Source of the DNA: Protula sp. h YS-2021
Lineage: Eukaryota; Annelida; Polychaeta; Sabellida; Serpulidae
Direction of reading: 5' to 3'
Assembly (NCBI GenBank): GCA_949752745.1
Contig: OX457026.1
Span: 37,180,723-37,244,722 of the forward strand
Length of the DNA stretch: 64,000 nt
Shown here: positions 24,850 to 35,903 of the stretch, one piece after another
Position numbering within the stretch: position 1 is the stretch's first letter
Layout: the number at the start of each line of letters is the position of its first letter
Made by a program: the position numbers and the translations under genes
Notes under the pieces: generated by a model
What the model saw: the letters and a program-made list of their open reading frames with translations, nothing else
The model's database searches: none
What the model was told of the DNA's origin: nothing

Positions 24850-25430
24850 GACGTATTGAAAATACCAAATGGGAATAGATTGCCTTGAATTCTTCACCTA
24901 TTTTTTCCCTCCCTTTTTTCAAGTTTTTTCTTCTTCCGCCGAATCGGTTTCCAGACATCTCCTCCAAGACCGCTGAAGATAGACCAACCAAACTTGGCAT
25001 ATGTATGGGGACTCATCTGAAGTGGTGCAACTGATGAAAATTTTTGACCATGACCTTAATGTTCAAGGTCAAATCGCGAAAAAGTTCACTCGGTTTCCAG
25101 ACATCTACAACAAGGCCATTGAAGCTAGAAAAGCCAAACTTGGCACATATATAAAAGGCGATGTGATCTGAAGCAACCGATAAAAATTTTTGACCTTGAC
25201 CACGACCTTCAAATAGCGGAAAACGTTATTTGAGAAAAACAATGATTTATCTCGAAAACGGTAAGAGATAGAGCAATTCTGACCTCATTTTCGACCTCCA
25301 CCACCTATACGACGATACGTAAGATATAACTTCCGGTGTCCTTGACTTCCAGGTCACTTTCGAGCCCCAAACCGGAAGTTGACCTTTATCTCGAAAACGT
25401 TAAGAGATAGAGGTCTTGACTTTACCGTTA
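24850..25430 (+). repeat. Family D element, copy 3
   Basis: Begins with the same 'gaattcttcacctatttttt' leader and 'ccgccgaatcggtttccaga' phrase as copy 2. It then has one dimer of the D half-units and the 'ccggaagttgac / tctcgaaaacg' trailer. Shorter than copy 2 by one dimer. Confidence 0.85.
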
Positions 25431-25950
25431 TAGCTAGTAGTATTTAGGAGGATGTTCTACATTCAGACATGTGAAAATTGTTAACAAACTGCAATATCAT
25501 CTACCTTTCGTTTTAAGTTATCATTCCAAGTGGGGCTTATTCGCTGTGCGAATTTTGGTCTAGTTACCACTAATTTTCAAATCAGTCTACGTGTGTGTAT
25601 TATGCTGCACAGTTGATCATCCTTTTCTTATTTTGATTGATCTGGTTTGATTCACTGTACGAAACGGGTGTTCTTGACTTGTTCCGTCTACATAAAAAAA
25701 TTTGTACAAGACATTAATCTCAACGTTTGAAAAAATATATTTTCGGGAAAACATTCGTGCATACAAAACTTACGTACAGAAGGAAACAATATGGCAACAT
25801 TCCGTTGTATCTTATTACTTTCACAAGAATTTAGCAGTGTTTTAAAATGTGGCATTCTTTACAGTTCATCGTTAGAGTCAAGGCCGATCTTTGATCACGG
25901 CTGAGATGAAGAGAGTGGCTTGAAATGTTCACAATTTTCAACCGATGAAC
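25431..25950. other. No gene seen
   Basis: Unique-looking AT-rich sequence. No credible frame or repeat end. Confidence 0.35.
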
Positions 25951-27116
25951 ATTACAAGAATGCCCAGGGATATTGTGACCAGCCGAGGTCTAGTCTAGTG
26001 AGCCAAGTTTCATCAGGCTTGTATGGTCGCCAAGAAGTGGCATAATTTTGAGAACCGGTTGTTGAACATTTTTCAAAGGCCGACATCTGCCAAATCTCTT
26101 GCGGCTCTCAGAAAAGAAAATTTCAAAGAGCCCTAACTTTGGACTACACATTGTTGTAAAACAACCAGCCTCTACGGTCTGTTTTGTATAACCCCTTTTT
26201 ACTGCATAGACCCACTTGGGATTCCGTGAAAGCAATACTCATAAAGTGTGTGCCTATTTTTTAAAAATATCCCTCCGCCCTGTGTCCCACACACAACAGG
26301 TAGCTCTCTCAGAGGTCATCTTTTTCATAACAACGTGGACTGGGCCCCAAAAATGAAAGCAATCCGACTAAAAAAAACTTAATTCCCAAAACATTTACAT
26401 GGCCGAATTAGGCCAATTTTCGGAGGTGCGCAAAAAAAAGATTAAAAAAAAAAGAAAACATTAAATGAAGAGTAACATTCTCAAAATCGAATAAATCCAT
26501 GCAGCAGGCAACGCTTTTGGAATACAAAAAGATTTAAAATGCCGCCAATTTGCCATTTTAAGAGAATCACCAGAAAAAGTAAGTTTTCGAAAGAAAAAGA
26601 TCTGGGAAACATTCGTAAAAATTTTGGGAGAAGCATTTTGAAAACGGGCAACCAAAAAAGTATAAATGACCCCATTTACCCAAATTTTGATGGATCGAAA
26701 AATGTAATGTAATTTTTAAGAGGGGACAGCCTAGTGAATATTTGTGCAAAATTTGAAGCCAATGCCCCTCCCCCAATTTTTTTTTGAATTGCCAAAGACA
26801 GTAATTATCTTTTCAAGATAGGAATGCCTGGTGAACATTTAATCCGGTCAAAATTGTGGAAGGAGAGGTATTTTGACAATTGGATGCCAAAACTGGTAAG
26901 AAATAATTTTAAATGGCCCTCGTTTTGCCAATTTTGGCGGAATGACAAAAAATGTAATTTTTTAAGAGAGCCCTACTCAGAGAACCTTCGCACAAAATTT
27001 GAAAGAAATCAGTTCAAAACTGAGGGAGACGAAGCATTTTGTACACACGCACATACAGACGACGAATACCCCCTCTACTGATGTGATACGACCAGCCCGA
27101 CAAAGTCGGCTGGTCT
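25951..27116 (+). repeat. Family C element with intact terminal hairpin
   Basis: The left part (~25955-25990, 'gggatattgtgaccagccga') has a near-identical partner at 47417-47437. From about 26330 tandem units of family C follow ('agcattttgaaaanngg', 'aattttggcgg', 'cacaaaatttgaaag'). An ACACA/ACAGACGACG microsatellite lies at about 27044-27065. The element closes with a hairpin, GACCAGCCCGAC (27090-27101) and GTCGGCTGGTC (27105-27115), with a 3-nt loop. The 82-codon minus frame at 25990-26235 lies in the non-repetitive left part and is not recognised. Confidence 0.75.
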
Positions 27117-27640
27117 AAAAGCAACTAATTTTTAATCACTTCTAAATCTAATACCTGCAAAGTATTATTCCTTTCTGGCAATATCGTCTGTGTTTAGGAG
27201 AGGTTGTACAACCATCTTTGTACTCGCAATTTCGTCTGCAAAGAAATGCCGAGAGAAGGCGGTTATAGAAATTAGCTCGTTCCCCCTCCCAGCACACCCA
27301 CTAAACATTACTTTTTTGTTAATATTCAATTTTGACTTGCTTAAAAATACAGGCATCATCTTTGAAGTAAATCTCATCAAATAAACAACTAAGATATCAA
27401 TAATGGAATTTTTGGTTCTTTTAAACATTCAAGGCGGTGGTGGAAAACACAGCGCATAGGGACTTCGTCTCTAGCCTCAATAAAACACATTGTTTTATAT
27501 TTAAAATTTGGGTGATATTTGTTTCTTGTTGAAAATTGTTAATTGACGAAACAATGACAATATTTTTCGTTCAACAACACGCATTACAATTTGCAATTTG
27601 CCCAAAGTATCACCCAAAAATAGTAGGGGTAGGGAGAACA
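27117..27640. other. Spacer downstream of the DIRS-like element
   Basis: No gene supported. The inverted repeat TTTGGGTGATA (27507-27517) / TATCACCCAAA (27608-27618) could fold into a ~112-nt structure just beyond the recombinase stop codon. It may mark the 3' terminal region of the element. Confidence 0.4.
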
Positions 27641-27651
27641 TTTTTTTTTTT

Positions 27652-28623
27652 TTACACTTTTGACCCCAACATCTGAGAGCACTTAAAACGCAGTTCTAGG
27701 GGTATATCCATGTATCTCAGATAACAGTCTGAAGACCAACCTCCTTGGGACTTGATAATTTCTGGGAGCAAACCACATTTTAGCGCAAAGCTGGCTCCGC
27801 CTCGGCGGAGACTATGTCCACTGTACCGTGAGGGGTCCAGAGAGAGAGTGTTTAGAAAGCCTTTGAGTAACTGCGTAAACATATCATGTGTTAAAGGAGT
27901 GAAAGATGCCCCAACCCCGCACGAGAATAGAGGGGCATCTGGTGGGGCAGGGCTGCACGACAGGGCCTTTCTTAAGGCTGTAACTGGACACAAAACAGAA
28001 TTGGGAATCGCAGGGATGGGAACACAAAATACTCTAGAAAAATCCCTCAATGTTTTTGTATACTTTACGTTGACTATGGCCCCTGATTTTAAAAAGGTAA
28101 CGTCCCTTCTACATAAATCTTTACGACAATCGTGTGAATTTACCGCTCTAGTCAGAAGGGTTGATTTCCTAAAAAAGGTGAAAAACCCCATTAAGCAGGC
28201 TGCCCAGAAGCAAGCGTGTAAACTGTTCCTGGTGTCAATAAGCGGCGCGATGCGAGACAGAATCTCTATTGTTATCGGAAGTTTTTGAAGCGGTGCGGCT
28301 CCAAATTTTGCGTCAATACCCTTCAGGAGAGTTTGTAAGAAGTAATTGTTCTCTAAGGGGTTCTCGTAGCCGAGCTCCAGATGCAGTAATCTGATGGCGC
28401 TGAGATAACAACGGACTGATTGCGGCTTTAAACCTCTTGACAGGAAGGCCACGTAGCGTAAAACTGTTTGATTCTCTGCGGGTGCGGGGCGGCAATGGAA
28501 ATAAAAACAGAATGCTAAGTATGTCCTCAACTGTGTTGAATATGCCTTTTGTGTGTTATCCGACAAGGCTTCCTTTCTCAGGGATATTATCTCAGCGTCC
28601 AGAAAGGCCTTTTGTCGTTCCAT
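27652..28623 (-). CDS. Tyrosine recombinase of DIRS-like element
   Basis: 323 residues, uninterrupted, starting at an ATG that overlaps the last codons of pol. The N-terminal half (about 1-110) is the helical SAM-like core-binding region with 'YLSAIRLLHLELG'. The C-terminal half holds the catalytic set: Arg152 in FFRKSTLL, Lys190 candidate in VKYTKTL, His270-x-x-Arg273 in GHSLRRGGASFA, Trp296 in GGWSSD, and the Tyr304 nucleophile in YLRYMDIP. Family proteins cut and rejoin DNA through a 3'-phosphotyrosine and would integrate the circular cDNA in the nucleus. With all catalytic residues kept, this is the one likely functional protein of the element. It might act in trans, which is inference. 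Confidence 0.93.
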   Translation of the reverse strand: MERQKAFLDAEIISLRKEALSDNTQKAYSTQLRTYLAFCFYFHCRPAPAENQTVLRYVAFLSRGLKPQSVRCYLSAIRLLHLELGYENPLENNYFLQTLLKGIDAKFGAAPLQKLPITIEILSRIAPLIDTRNSLHACFWAACLMGFFTFFRKSTLLTRAVNSHDCRKDLCRRDVTFLKSGAIVNVKYTKTLRDFSRVFCVPIPAIPNSVLCPVTALRKALSCSPAPPDAPLFSCGVGASFTPLTHDMFTQLLKGFLNTLSLDPSRYSGHSLRRGGASFALKCGLLPEIIKSQGGWSSDCYLRYMDIPLELRFKCSQMLGSKV

Positions 28624-30142
28624 TCCTGTAATAAACGAATTGAGATGCTATCCGCTAAGAGGTTCCTTTGAGTTGAAACGAAACAAGCTATCAGCTTGAT
28701 ATTGGATTGTGCACATTGCAGGAAGATATCTCTCAGGATATCCGAAGCCAAATCATTCTTTATAGATCCTTTATTCAGGGCGTATAAGGTGGCCATGTTG
28801 TCCGTGTAAACGCGAATCTTCTTATTGCTACAGAAAGATGTCAATCGCTTAATTGAGACTAACACCATCATTAGCTCTTTAACATTTATGTGTTGTGGGC
28901 GTATTGTCGGAAAGTCTACTTTCCAGTTAGTATACACCCAGTCAATAGCACGATTATTTAGCAGGAGGACTGCGCCTCCGGAAACGGAACTGCTATCCGT
29001 ATAAATGCATGCAGGATCGGGCGACGACCTATTCAACAAGAATTGGCACGTGCCGTTGAATGAGCTGCAGATTTGCGTGATCGTGGTAATATCGCGCCGT
29101 GTATTACCGGATAAGCGAATGCGGTGGTGCGGGTTACGTAATTGAGCCATGCTGTCAATAAGGCGCCGCATAGTTGGGCGAATGGCGGGGACGATCCGTG
29201 CGACCCAGTTTAATTTCCCGAGGAGGCTTTGAAGTTCCTTTTTTGTGGCCCGTTTCTTTTCATCGGTCCAGCAGGCCAGCGATTCATTTACTTCTTTCAG
29301 TTTATTAGTGGGAATAGAGAGCGTACCCTGCACCGTGTCGATATTTACGCCCAAGAAGACGATGTTCTGGGTGGGTGAAATGCACTTCCTCCAGCTTACT
29401 GAAAACCCCAGCGAAATCAGGGTGTGTATTAGGACATGCATTGCTCGTCTGCATTCTTCTCGCGAAGAGGCCGTGATGAAGAAGTCGTCGATATAACAAA
29501 TAATTGCGTTGATGCCCATGCGTTAGAGAATCCTGCAAACACTTTGGGTGATCCGATGAAAAATGCCGACGCTAAGTGACGCCCCGAAAGGGAGGCGAGT
29601 ATCTACTAGGTGGGTGTATTCCTTATCTCCAGAAAATTTCCATTTAAAACCAGCCAGGTGTTGCGAGTAGCTACTGAGAGGCACATGCCGATACGCTTGC
29701 TGTAGATCAATCTTACACATAAAGTCATTTTCCCTGTCATAGAAACTGCTGTATCGATGGAAGCGAACCGGTGTTTATCCGGGGAGGCGTGAGAATTAAT
29801 CGAAGACCCCTCGGGCTGTGAACAGTCATGTATGAGCCGTATAGAGCCATCCTCTTTTGGTATCGCAGCTAAGGGGGAGATTATGGTGGGCTTTTCGGAA
29901 ACGACTTTATAGCGCCCTAGTTTAATTTCATTTAGAATTTCTCGTTCGACGGCCTTACGGTGGGTAATTTCGGCTGAGCGGCTATTTTGGGCTTCACTCC
30001 TCTCTATCTTATCCAACTGATCATTCACTATATCGAAGCCATTTTCCAAACCTGATAAGATAAATTCCCTATCAGGGTCACTGTCCAGAAGGGAGCGCCA
30101 GGTGGTTATTTTGGAGGTGAGTGGGCTAGAGACTGCGTTTTC
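28587..30142 (-). pseudogene. Reverse transcriptase-RNase H (pol) of DIRS-like element, disrupted
   Basis: Starts in frame directly after the gag TAG. The RT part shows RYKVVSEKPTIISPLAAIPK and IRLIHDCS, then after a 1-nt shift near 29745 KIDLQQAYRHVPL, then LPFGASLSVGIFHRITQ. An in-frame TAA lies at about 29523, three bases before GINAIICYIDDFF, which holds the Y-x-D-D catalytic site. RNase H follows with CIYTDSSSVSGGAVLL, NVKELMMVLVS, RVYTDNMATLYALNKG and IACFVSTQRNLLADS, keeping the four acidic positions. The two lesions prevent a full-length polymerase. Both are single-site changes, suggesting the copy is not ancient. No separate methyltransferase domain is seen. Confidence 0.88.
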
Positions 30143-31185
30143 CTATGCACTGTGCATGTACTCGGGGTGGGGCTTGAAGCAGCTTGAACATGCGTGCGAA
30201 AATTTACATGATGCACGCTGGCATCCTCTCTTCGAATTGTAGTTCCGGCATATTTCAATCCCGGTATGATCACGTAAAACAGGCTTATTCGTGCGGGGTA
30301 CACCATTATTGTTGTTTTCGAAGGCTGATGAAAAGATGCATATGCCCATAAGGTAAGTGTCATCGTCTCCCCAGCGTAATTGACCCGCGTGCACCCGTTG
30401 CCTATATTCGTAATCATAGCGCATGCACCGTTTCACTGGGTAATGCTCGCACATATCCCCGAATTTAACCGCGTACATGTGGTACCCTTCTCGGTCCTCC
30501 TGTGTAGAGAACGCACCCGTTTTTGATAGGATGTCGTATATCCGATTGTGCCCCTTTATCCACTGGGCCAGCGTGGTATTCTCTGGAGTCACGCGCTTCC
30601 CGGATGAGACAAGCATTATTTTAGCCTCCCCATGGGTAGAAATTAGCGATTCGGTGCGTTGTGAGCCCCCGATAAAGGTACCACAAAAGTCTTGTACAAA
30701 AAGGGATCTACCTGGCTTGGTGGGCTTTGCTTGCCATGGTTCGTCCCCGTGGAAGTCTTTCTGCAGCGATTCCAGTAGGCTGTTAAAGGTTCGTTCGTCC
30801 GGTCGTGGAAGCGTGGAAGGCGTTATGGGCTCTGTTACGTCGTCTGGGAGACTTCCCTTTCTTGGGCAGCGGGAGATTCGTCACCGTTTATGTCCGCTTT
30901 CAGATCGTCGTTCTCCTGTTGTAGTGCCTTTATCTCCTTTTTCAACATTAATTGTTTCTTTTCTTCCCTTAACCGAAGTAGTTCACTTTCCAAACTGTCC
31001 ACTTCACTGTCACTTTCTTTTCCATTATCCATTGGGTTTTCCCTCCTTATGTTGTTCGATATTATCCGGGTTATCAGCTCCTGTTTATTCCCTTTACAGC
31101 TGATACCGTAACTCCGCAAAATATCTTTAAGCTCACTACTTCGCATAGATTTCAGTTCGCTCTCACAGTATGTTAAATGCTCCAT
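30143..31185 (-). pseudogene. gag-like protein with SAP and CCCH motifs, frameshifted
   Basis: Starts at ATG 31185. Residues ~8-45 form a SAP-type motif (LKSMRSSELKDILRSYGI, then GNKQELITRI), a fold that often binds DNA. A charged coiled-coil stretch follows (LESELLRLREEKKQLMLKK). A 1-nt shift near 30840-30880 moves the frame. Downstream the protein continues through FNSLLESL, SLFVQDFCGTFIGG, NTTLAQWIKGHNRIYDI and MRYDYEYRQRVHAGQLRW to a zinc-knuckle-like end, CRNYNSKRGCQRASCKFSH followed by CSSC. That end has a C-x8-C-x4-C-x3-H spacing. It stops at TAG 30143-30145, with pol in the same frame beyond. Likely a nucleic-acid-binding particle protein. Confidence 0.75.
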
Positions 31186-31260
31186 AGTTTGACCCGTGCG
31201 CTAGGGCGAAAGCAGGCAAAAGGCATCGTATCCCTCTGTTGCCCGGAGTTTTACCGACTG

Positions 31261-32135
31261 TGCTCCGCCCCCCACTTCCCTGTTCGCTAATTATTAACCA
31301 ATAGATGCAAAGGAAAACAGCAAGATGATTTGAGTACCATTACACAGTGACACCGCGGTAAGTTTAAAAACAAATAAAATTATTATTTAACAAACATCTG
31401 AGAGAGCATAAGCTTTATATTGGACATAAAACAACAACTAATGAAACTGAAACTACTCCATTTAGTTTACAAACTCAAATGTAACTACTTATGTTAATAA
31501 CAAAATTAACAGATTAGCAAGTCAACAAAATGTTAGTGGAAGTGAAGAGACGGCATCTCCATAGAAATAATAGGATTACTTTTCAGATCTTCCATATCAG
31601 CCCAAAACACAGCAAATTCCCTGCTTGCGAGAGAACTACTCCTGTGTCAACCCGGTAAATGTATGCGTGGAAGTTAGGAAACTTCACCCACGTCAGCTGT
31701 GAGGGAAGGTCAATCAAGTGAAGCATGGCAGGTGAAACGGGTCCCCTTCATCCCCCCCTCACAACCGTAACCCAAAGAAAACACCTGGAAAAGGATAACG
31801 ACTGCTCAAATAACGTTAACTTCCGCGGTTATTTTACACTATTTGCAAAAAAGAAGTTTTGGTTTCACTAAAAATCTTTTTTTAATCTTCTGTAACAGTT
31901 TATAAAGTACATTTCAATAGGCTAAAGGTCTCGGTTATTTTTTTTAAATCAAAAGGAACAGTGCCCTGCAAAAATCAAAACCCAAACACGGTATGGCACA
32001 TCTGACGGATTTATTTTTTATAAATTTTGTAAGTGTTATAACAAAAAAATTGTAGCAGAAATTTTACAAATTAGAGCTGGCCCATAACATCTTGGGCCCT
32101 CTAATTAAGTGCAATCCACGGATGCCCTGGAACAT
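31261..32135. other. No gene seen
   Basis: AT-rich sequence upstream of the DIRS-like element. Its 5' terminal repeat may lie in the first 100 bp but no matching partner was found. Confidence 0.35.
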
Positions 32136-33049
32136 ACCGGTGTAACAGGCTATCTTGCCCCCCCCCTGTACAGCTTCCCCCCGGGGGGGAAGCTGGACTA
32201 GGCTATCTCCCCCCCCCTCTGGGATATTTTGCCCCCTCCGTAAAAAAACGAATAAATGGAATAAATACTTAACTTTTAATTGTAAATGATCTCTATAGAG
32301 CACAATTTCTTCTGTGCTTGAAAATTATCAAGTTTTTGCGTAATTCAACAGTCATTTACACAATTCACTGCAGTTCACTGCGCTTTTGGTCCAACCAGAT
32401 CAATGCCGATTTATTTTCATTCATTTTTATTCATTTTCATTCACTACTTCTTTTCAATATTTCCTCTACTGATCAAGTAATTAATTTATAATCAAAATAA
32501 AAAAATGAAATGCTCATACCCTTTTGCATACCCTTTTAAACTTCTTAATTCGGAGTAAACTTTTACCGCAAAATCCATTTCCCTGAGACTGTTTGTACTG
32601 TTGTGCATTATTGTCGAATACAATTGATCAATCAAAATGGATTATAAAAAGAGATGTAGCTTAATTGCAGTCAACTCTAAATCCCCCGATAACTGTGAAT
32701 AGAGAGCGAGTATACAAACGGATTACCCTTTATGTAAAATACAACTAAAGAAACTTTTATTTTAGGGGGGGGGGCAAAATATCCCAAGTGGGGGGAAGCT
32801 GAACAGGGGGCAGAATATCCCAGAGGGAGGTAAGATAGCCTAGTCTAGCTTAAAATACAACTAAAAAAACTTTTATTTTAGGGGGGGGCAAAATATCCCA
32901 GGTGGGGGGAAGCTGAACAGGGGGCAAAATATCCCAGAGGGGGGCAAGTTAGCCTAGTCTAGCTTCCCCCCAGGGGGGGAAGCTAGACTAGGCTAGCTTG
33001 CCCCCCGGGGGGAAGTTATACAGGGGGCAAGATATACTGTTACACCGGT
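32136..33049. mobile_element. G-run-rich MITE-like element with TIRs
   Basis: Ends are inverted repeats: ACCGGTGTAACAG at 32136-32148 and CTGTTACACCGGT at 33037-33049. The similarity continues inward for ~30 bp ('tatcttgcccccc', 'agcttccccccgggg'). Inside, 'aaaatatccca', 'ggggggaagctnnac' and 'gctagtctagctt'-like blocks repeat at least five times in both orientations, including a direct repeat of 'caactaaagaaacttttat' at ~32740 and ~32858. No coding capacity is visible. No clear target duplication was found beyond the CCGGT ends. Confidence 0.7.
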
Positions 33050-33149
33050 TTGCCCCTCAGATATGTAAATCATTGCAAGTAGAAAACTTCTCGCTCTTCT
33101 ACTGTAGCTTGCACGCACTGTTTTACAAGGCGTATATGTCAATTAGTTT

Positions 33150-33245
33150 TGATAGTGCTTTTTTTATTTATTTTTTATTTATTTGTTTATTCATTTATTC
33201 ATTAATTTATTAATTTATGAATTTATTTATTTATTCATTATTTAT
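33150..33245. repeat. (TTTA)n-type simple repeat
   Basis: Imperfect TTTA/TTCA tetranucleotide run. Confidence 0.9.
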
Positions 33246-33645
33246 CGTTTAACGTCCCCTTCAGCAACTATAAAGGCTATATTGGGTCGTAGTAAATAAA
33301 GAACAGCCGGAAATTAAACTGCGATTGATCTACCCGCGCCCAAATGATTTTGCCATTAGAGAAATCTTCTGCAAGAAAAGTGCAAATATTAACATCACAG
33401 CAAAAAGAGATTCAGTGCATTTAGAATCATATAACACATAGAGAGCTAAGAAAAGAAGCCCTGTTACATTTGAAATTTAAACAAAACATAGCACATTTCA
33501 GAAAAAAACAAATACAATTTAAGATTTTATTGCTGGCATTTTGCAGCATTAAAGCAGTTGGCACTGTGTACAAATATAGCACCCACCTATCACACTCCTC
33601 TTTGTCAACTCCATTCCTGCAAGGAAAAAAGTAGAAATCAATACA

Positions 33646-33859
33646 ATAAGCCAAACCACACTTTGAGTGTTTCGAACAAAAGACGCAAGGATTCTGAATT
33701 TCGATTTGAGAAGGAACCGGATAAAAAATGAAAGAAATGATATAAAAATATCGATGAATCATAGCAAATACAGCTCATACTCGGAATCTCAAAAAGAAAT
33801 TCGAAACGCAGAATTTTTGCGCATTTTATTCGGAACACCTAAAGTGTGATTTGGCTTAT
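33646..33859. mobile_element. Foldback MITE, copy 1 (~214 bp)
   Basis: Left ATAAGCCAAACCACACTTT and right AAAGTGTGATTTGGCTTAT are inverted repeats. The pairing extends inward ('gaacaaaagacgcaagga' against 'tttgcgcattttattcgg'). A second, longer copy is at 42284-42655. Frames within it are incidental. Confidence 0.75.
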
Positions 33860-34720
33860 ACAGCGGCTACTGTGTTCCATTTCGAAACCTGTTATGTAAG
33901 ATATTACTTTCAGTACTGGCATATTTCATTTTGCCTCGACATGTGTAAATACAGTTCCTGCCGTATATTTTCTTTCAATAAAAAACCTTTCTCTCTTCCT
34001 GCATTTTAGAGCTTCCATTTTAGACAGAAATACAAAATTGTTTTCGTTTAACATTAAATATATTCTGAACTACATTTTACACTCATTTCATATACAAAAT
34101 CTTGCACTCTTAAATACAAAAAAGTAACATATCAGTGTACATGTATACATGATAAAAGCTTACTTTGCACGACAGCAATATGTCAAGTAGTCTTCAGGCT
34201 GCATGTAATAGTTTCAAGTATTTTGTTATTTAGTTTAACTCCTTTCTTTCAAGTTATTTTCATTAGTTACTTCTCTTCGTATCTGGCGGGTAGATGTAAA
34301 CATTACAAACAAAATTACCTGAAGTTTGTAACCACATCTCTCGCGGAAATAGACGAACTCCCCTCTAAAACTTGTATAAAGTGCCAGTAAATTATTAAAT
34401 TACAAAATTAAAAAAAGATATAGCGAGTCCACTGACTGCTAAAAGTGATCATTTGGAGAACCGGGCTCATATACAAAATTAAGGAGACGGTCTCTTTTAG
34501 TGGGTGTGTTTCTGGCAAAAAAGTTGGTCGAATAAAGGAGACCTCGAATTTGTGTTTATTCGTTATTGTTGTGTTTTTTTTTCAAAACAACCATAACAGA
34601 TAATAACTATAATATTAATTTAAGATATCTATGCGATAACAAAAGAAAAAACACGGAAGATAAAGGATTTACATTTGGTCTCCCCATCTATTATTTATAG
34701 GCATGGTCTCCCCAGGTCGC
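33860..34720. other. No gene seen
   Basis: Unique AT-rich DNA. No supported exon, RNA or repeat end. Confidence 0.35.

Positions 34721-34724
<4 letters not shown>

Positions 34725-34811
<87 letters not shown>
34725..34811. repeat. (TA)n microsatellite
   Basis: About 43 TA dinucleotides. Confidence 0.98.
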
Positions 34812-34814
<3 letters not shown>

Positions 34815-35162
34815 GTCCTGAGATGTATTTTTTTAAATGTTTTATAGATATATATTTATGTATTTTACAATTTTAAATTATTTTAAATTGCGTGTTTATT
34901 ATTAATACAACACCTTTTCATCACTATGAAAGCATGTGCCAATGCCCTTTCATCATAATGGAAGGGATGAAATGATGTATTGATCTTGTTTCATCTTGAT
35001 CAAAGAGTGATCGCAGTTGCGATTTGATAAGACTATTGGCATTAACACATGACTGTGAGATTACACAAATACTATCAACACAATTACAGAACCCGAACGC
35101 AATCAATACCTCTCTGCCAAAACAAACACACAATTAACGGCGATCCAATCCGCAAAAAGATA

Positions 35163-35901
35163 CCGGGAGTTTCCGAAAAGAAGCTCAGCCATATAAAAGC
35201 CCTGGGCTCTTGTTAGGAAACTGTTTCCCAATAGAAGCCCCGGGGCATCTATTTGCAGTTAACATAAAGACCTGTAAACATCGTTTCCTAATAAAAGCCC
35301 CTCTTCTTCCCTGCAAGTCTTTTTGGAACTCGTCTTTACTCGCGTGCAGACACGGCGGACTTAATCCTTTGATATGAGGCAGCCCCTAGACATGTTCTGC
35401 GTCGTTGCTTAATCCTGTGCTTTGCACAAAGCGAACAGAAACCCTCCCCCCTCCCCACTGCCACCTTTACTCCGGAGTATTACTGGAAATATAACGGGCC
35501 GAGTACTAAAACGGGCGTCGTGATGTTGCCCTCCTTCCCTGCAAGTCTTTTTAGAACTCATGTTTACTCGCAATGCAGACACGGTGCACTTAATCCTTTG
35601 ATGTGAGGCAGCCCCTAGACATGTTCTGCGTCGCTGCTTAATCCTGTGCTACGCACAAAGCAACCCACCCCCACTTTTTTAGTTACTGTTGTTTTTGTGT
35701 GTTTTGTTATTTTCTCTTTTTTTTCAATAAAAACTTATCGACAACCCCCCTCCCCCAATCTAAAAAATTGAAGCCCCGGGGCTATAATTAGGAAACTGTT
35801 TCCTTATAGAAGCCCCGGGGCTTCTATTTGGTTTCTAAATGAGCGCCTGAAACTGACCAGTTTCCAAATACATGCCCTGGGCTTTTTTCGGAAACTCCCG
35901 G
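35163..35901. mobile_element. MITE with TA target and ~17-bp TIRs
   Basis: Left CCGGGAGTTTCCGAAAA (35163-35179) and right TTTTCGGAAACTCCCGG (35885-35901) are perfect inverted repeats, each bordered by TA. Next to each end are further palindromic blocks built from GAAACTG, CCCCGGGGC and TATTTGG. A 130-bp direct repeat, 35306-35435 and 35534-35664, lies in the middle. No transposase is encoded. Confidence 0.85.
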
Positions 35902-35903
35902 TA

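Larger units (their letters stand above)
27640..31260 (-). mobile_element. DIRS-like tyrosine-recombinase retrotransposon
   Basis: Minus-strand order gag, RT-RNase H, tyrosine recombinase (YR) is that of DIRS-order retroelements. These insert a circular DNA copy with a recombinase instead of an integrase. The 3' YR frame overlaps the end of pol by 37 nt. gag and pol are in the same frame, separated by one TAG. No protease, DDE integrase or LTR is seen. The outer ends (inverted or split direct repeats) could not be placed, so the boundaries are approximate. Defects: a frameshift in gag, and a frameshift and a TAA in pol. YR is intact. Confidence 0.88.

Noticed and set aside
25990..26235. 82-codon minus-strand frame as a gene
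   Set aside because: It lies inside the left part of a family C element and begins without any promoter, splice or domain evidence.
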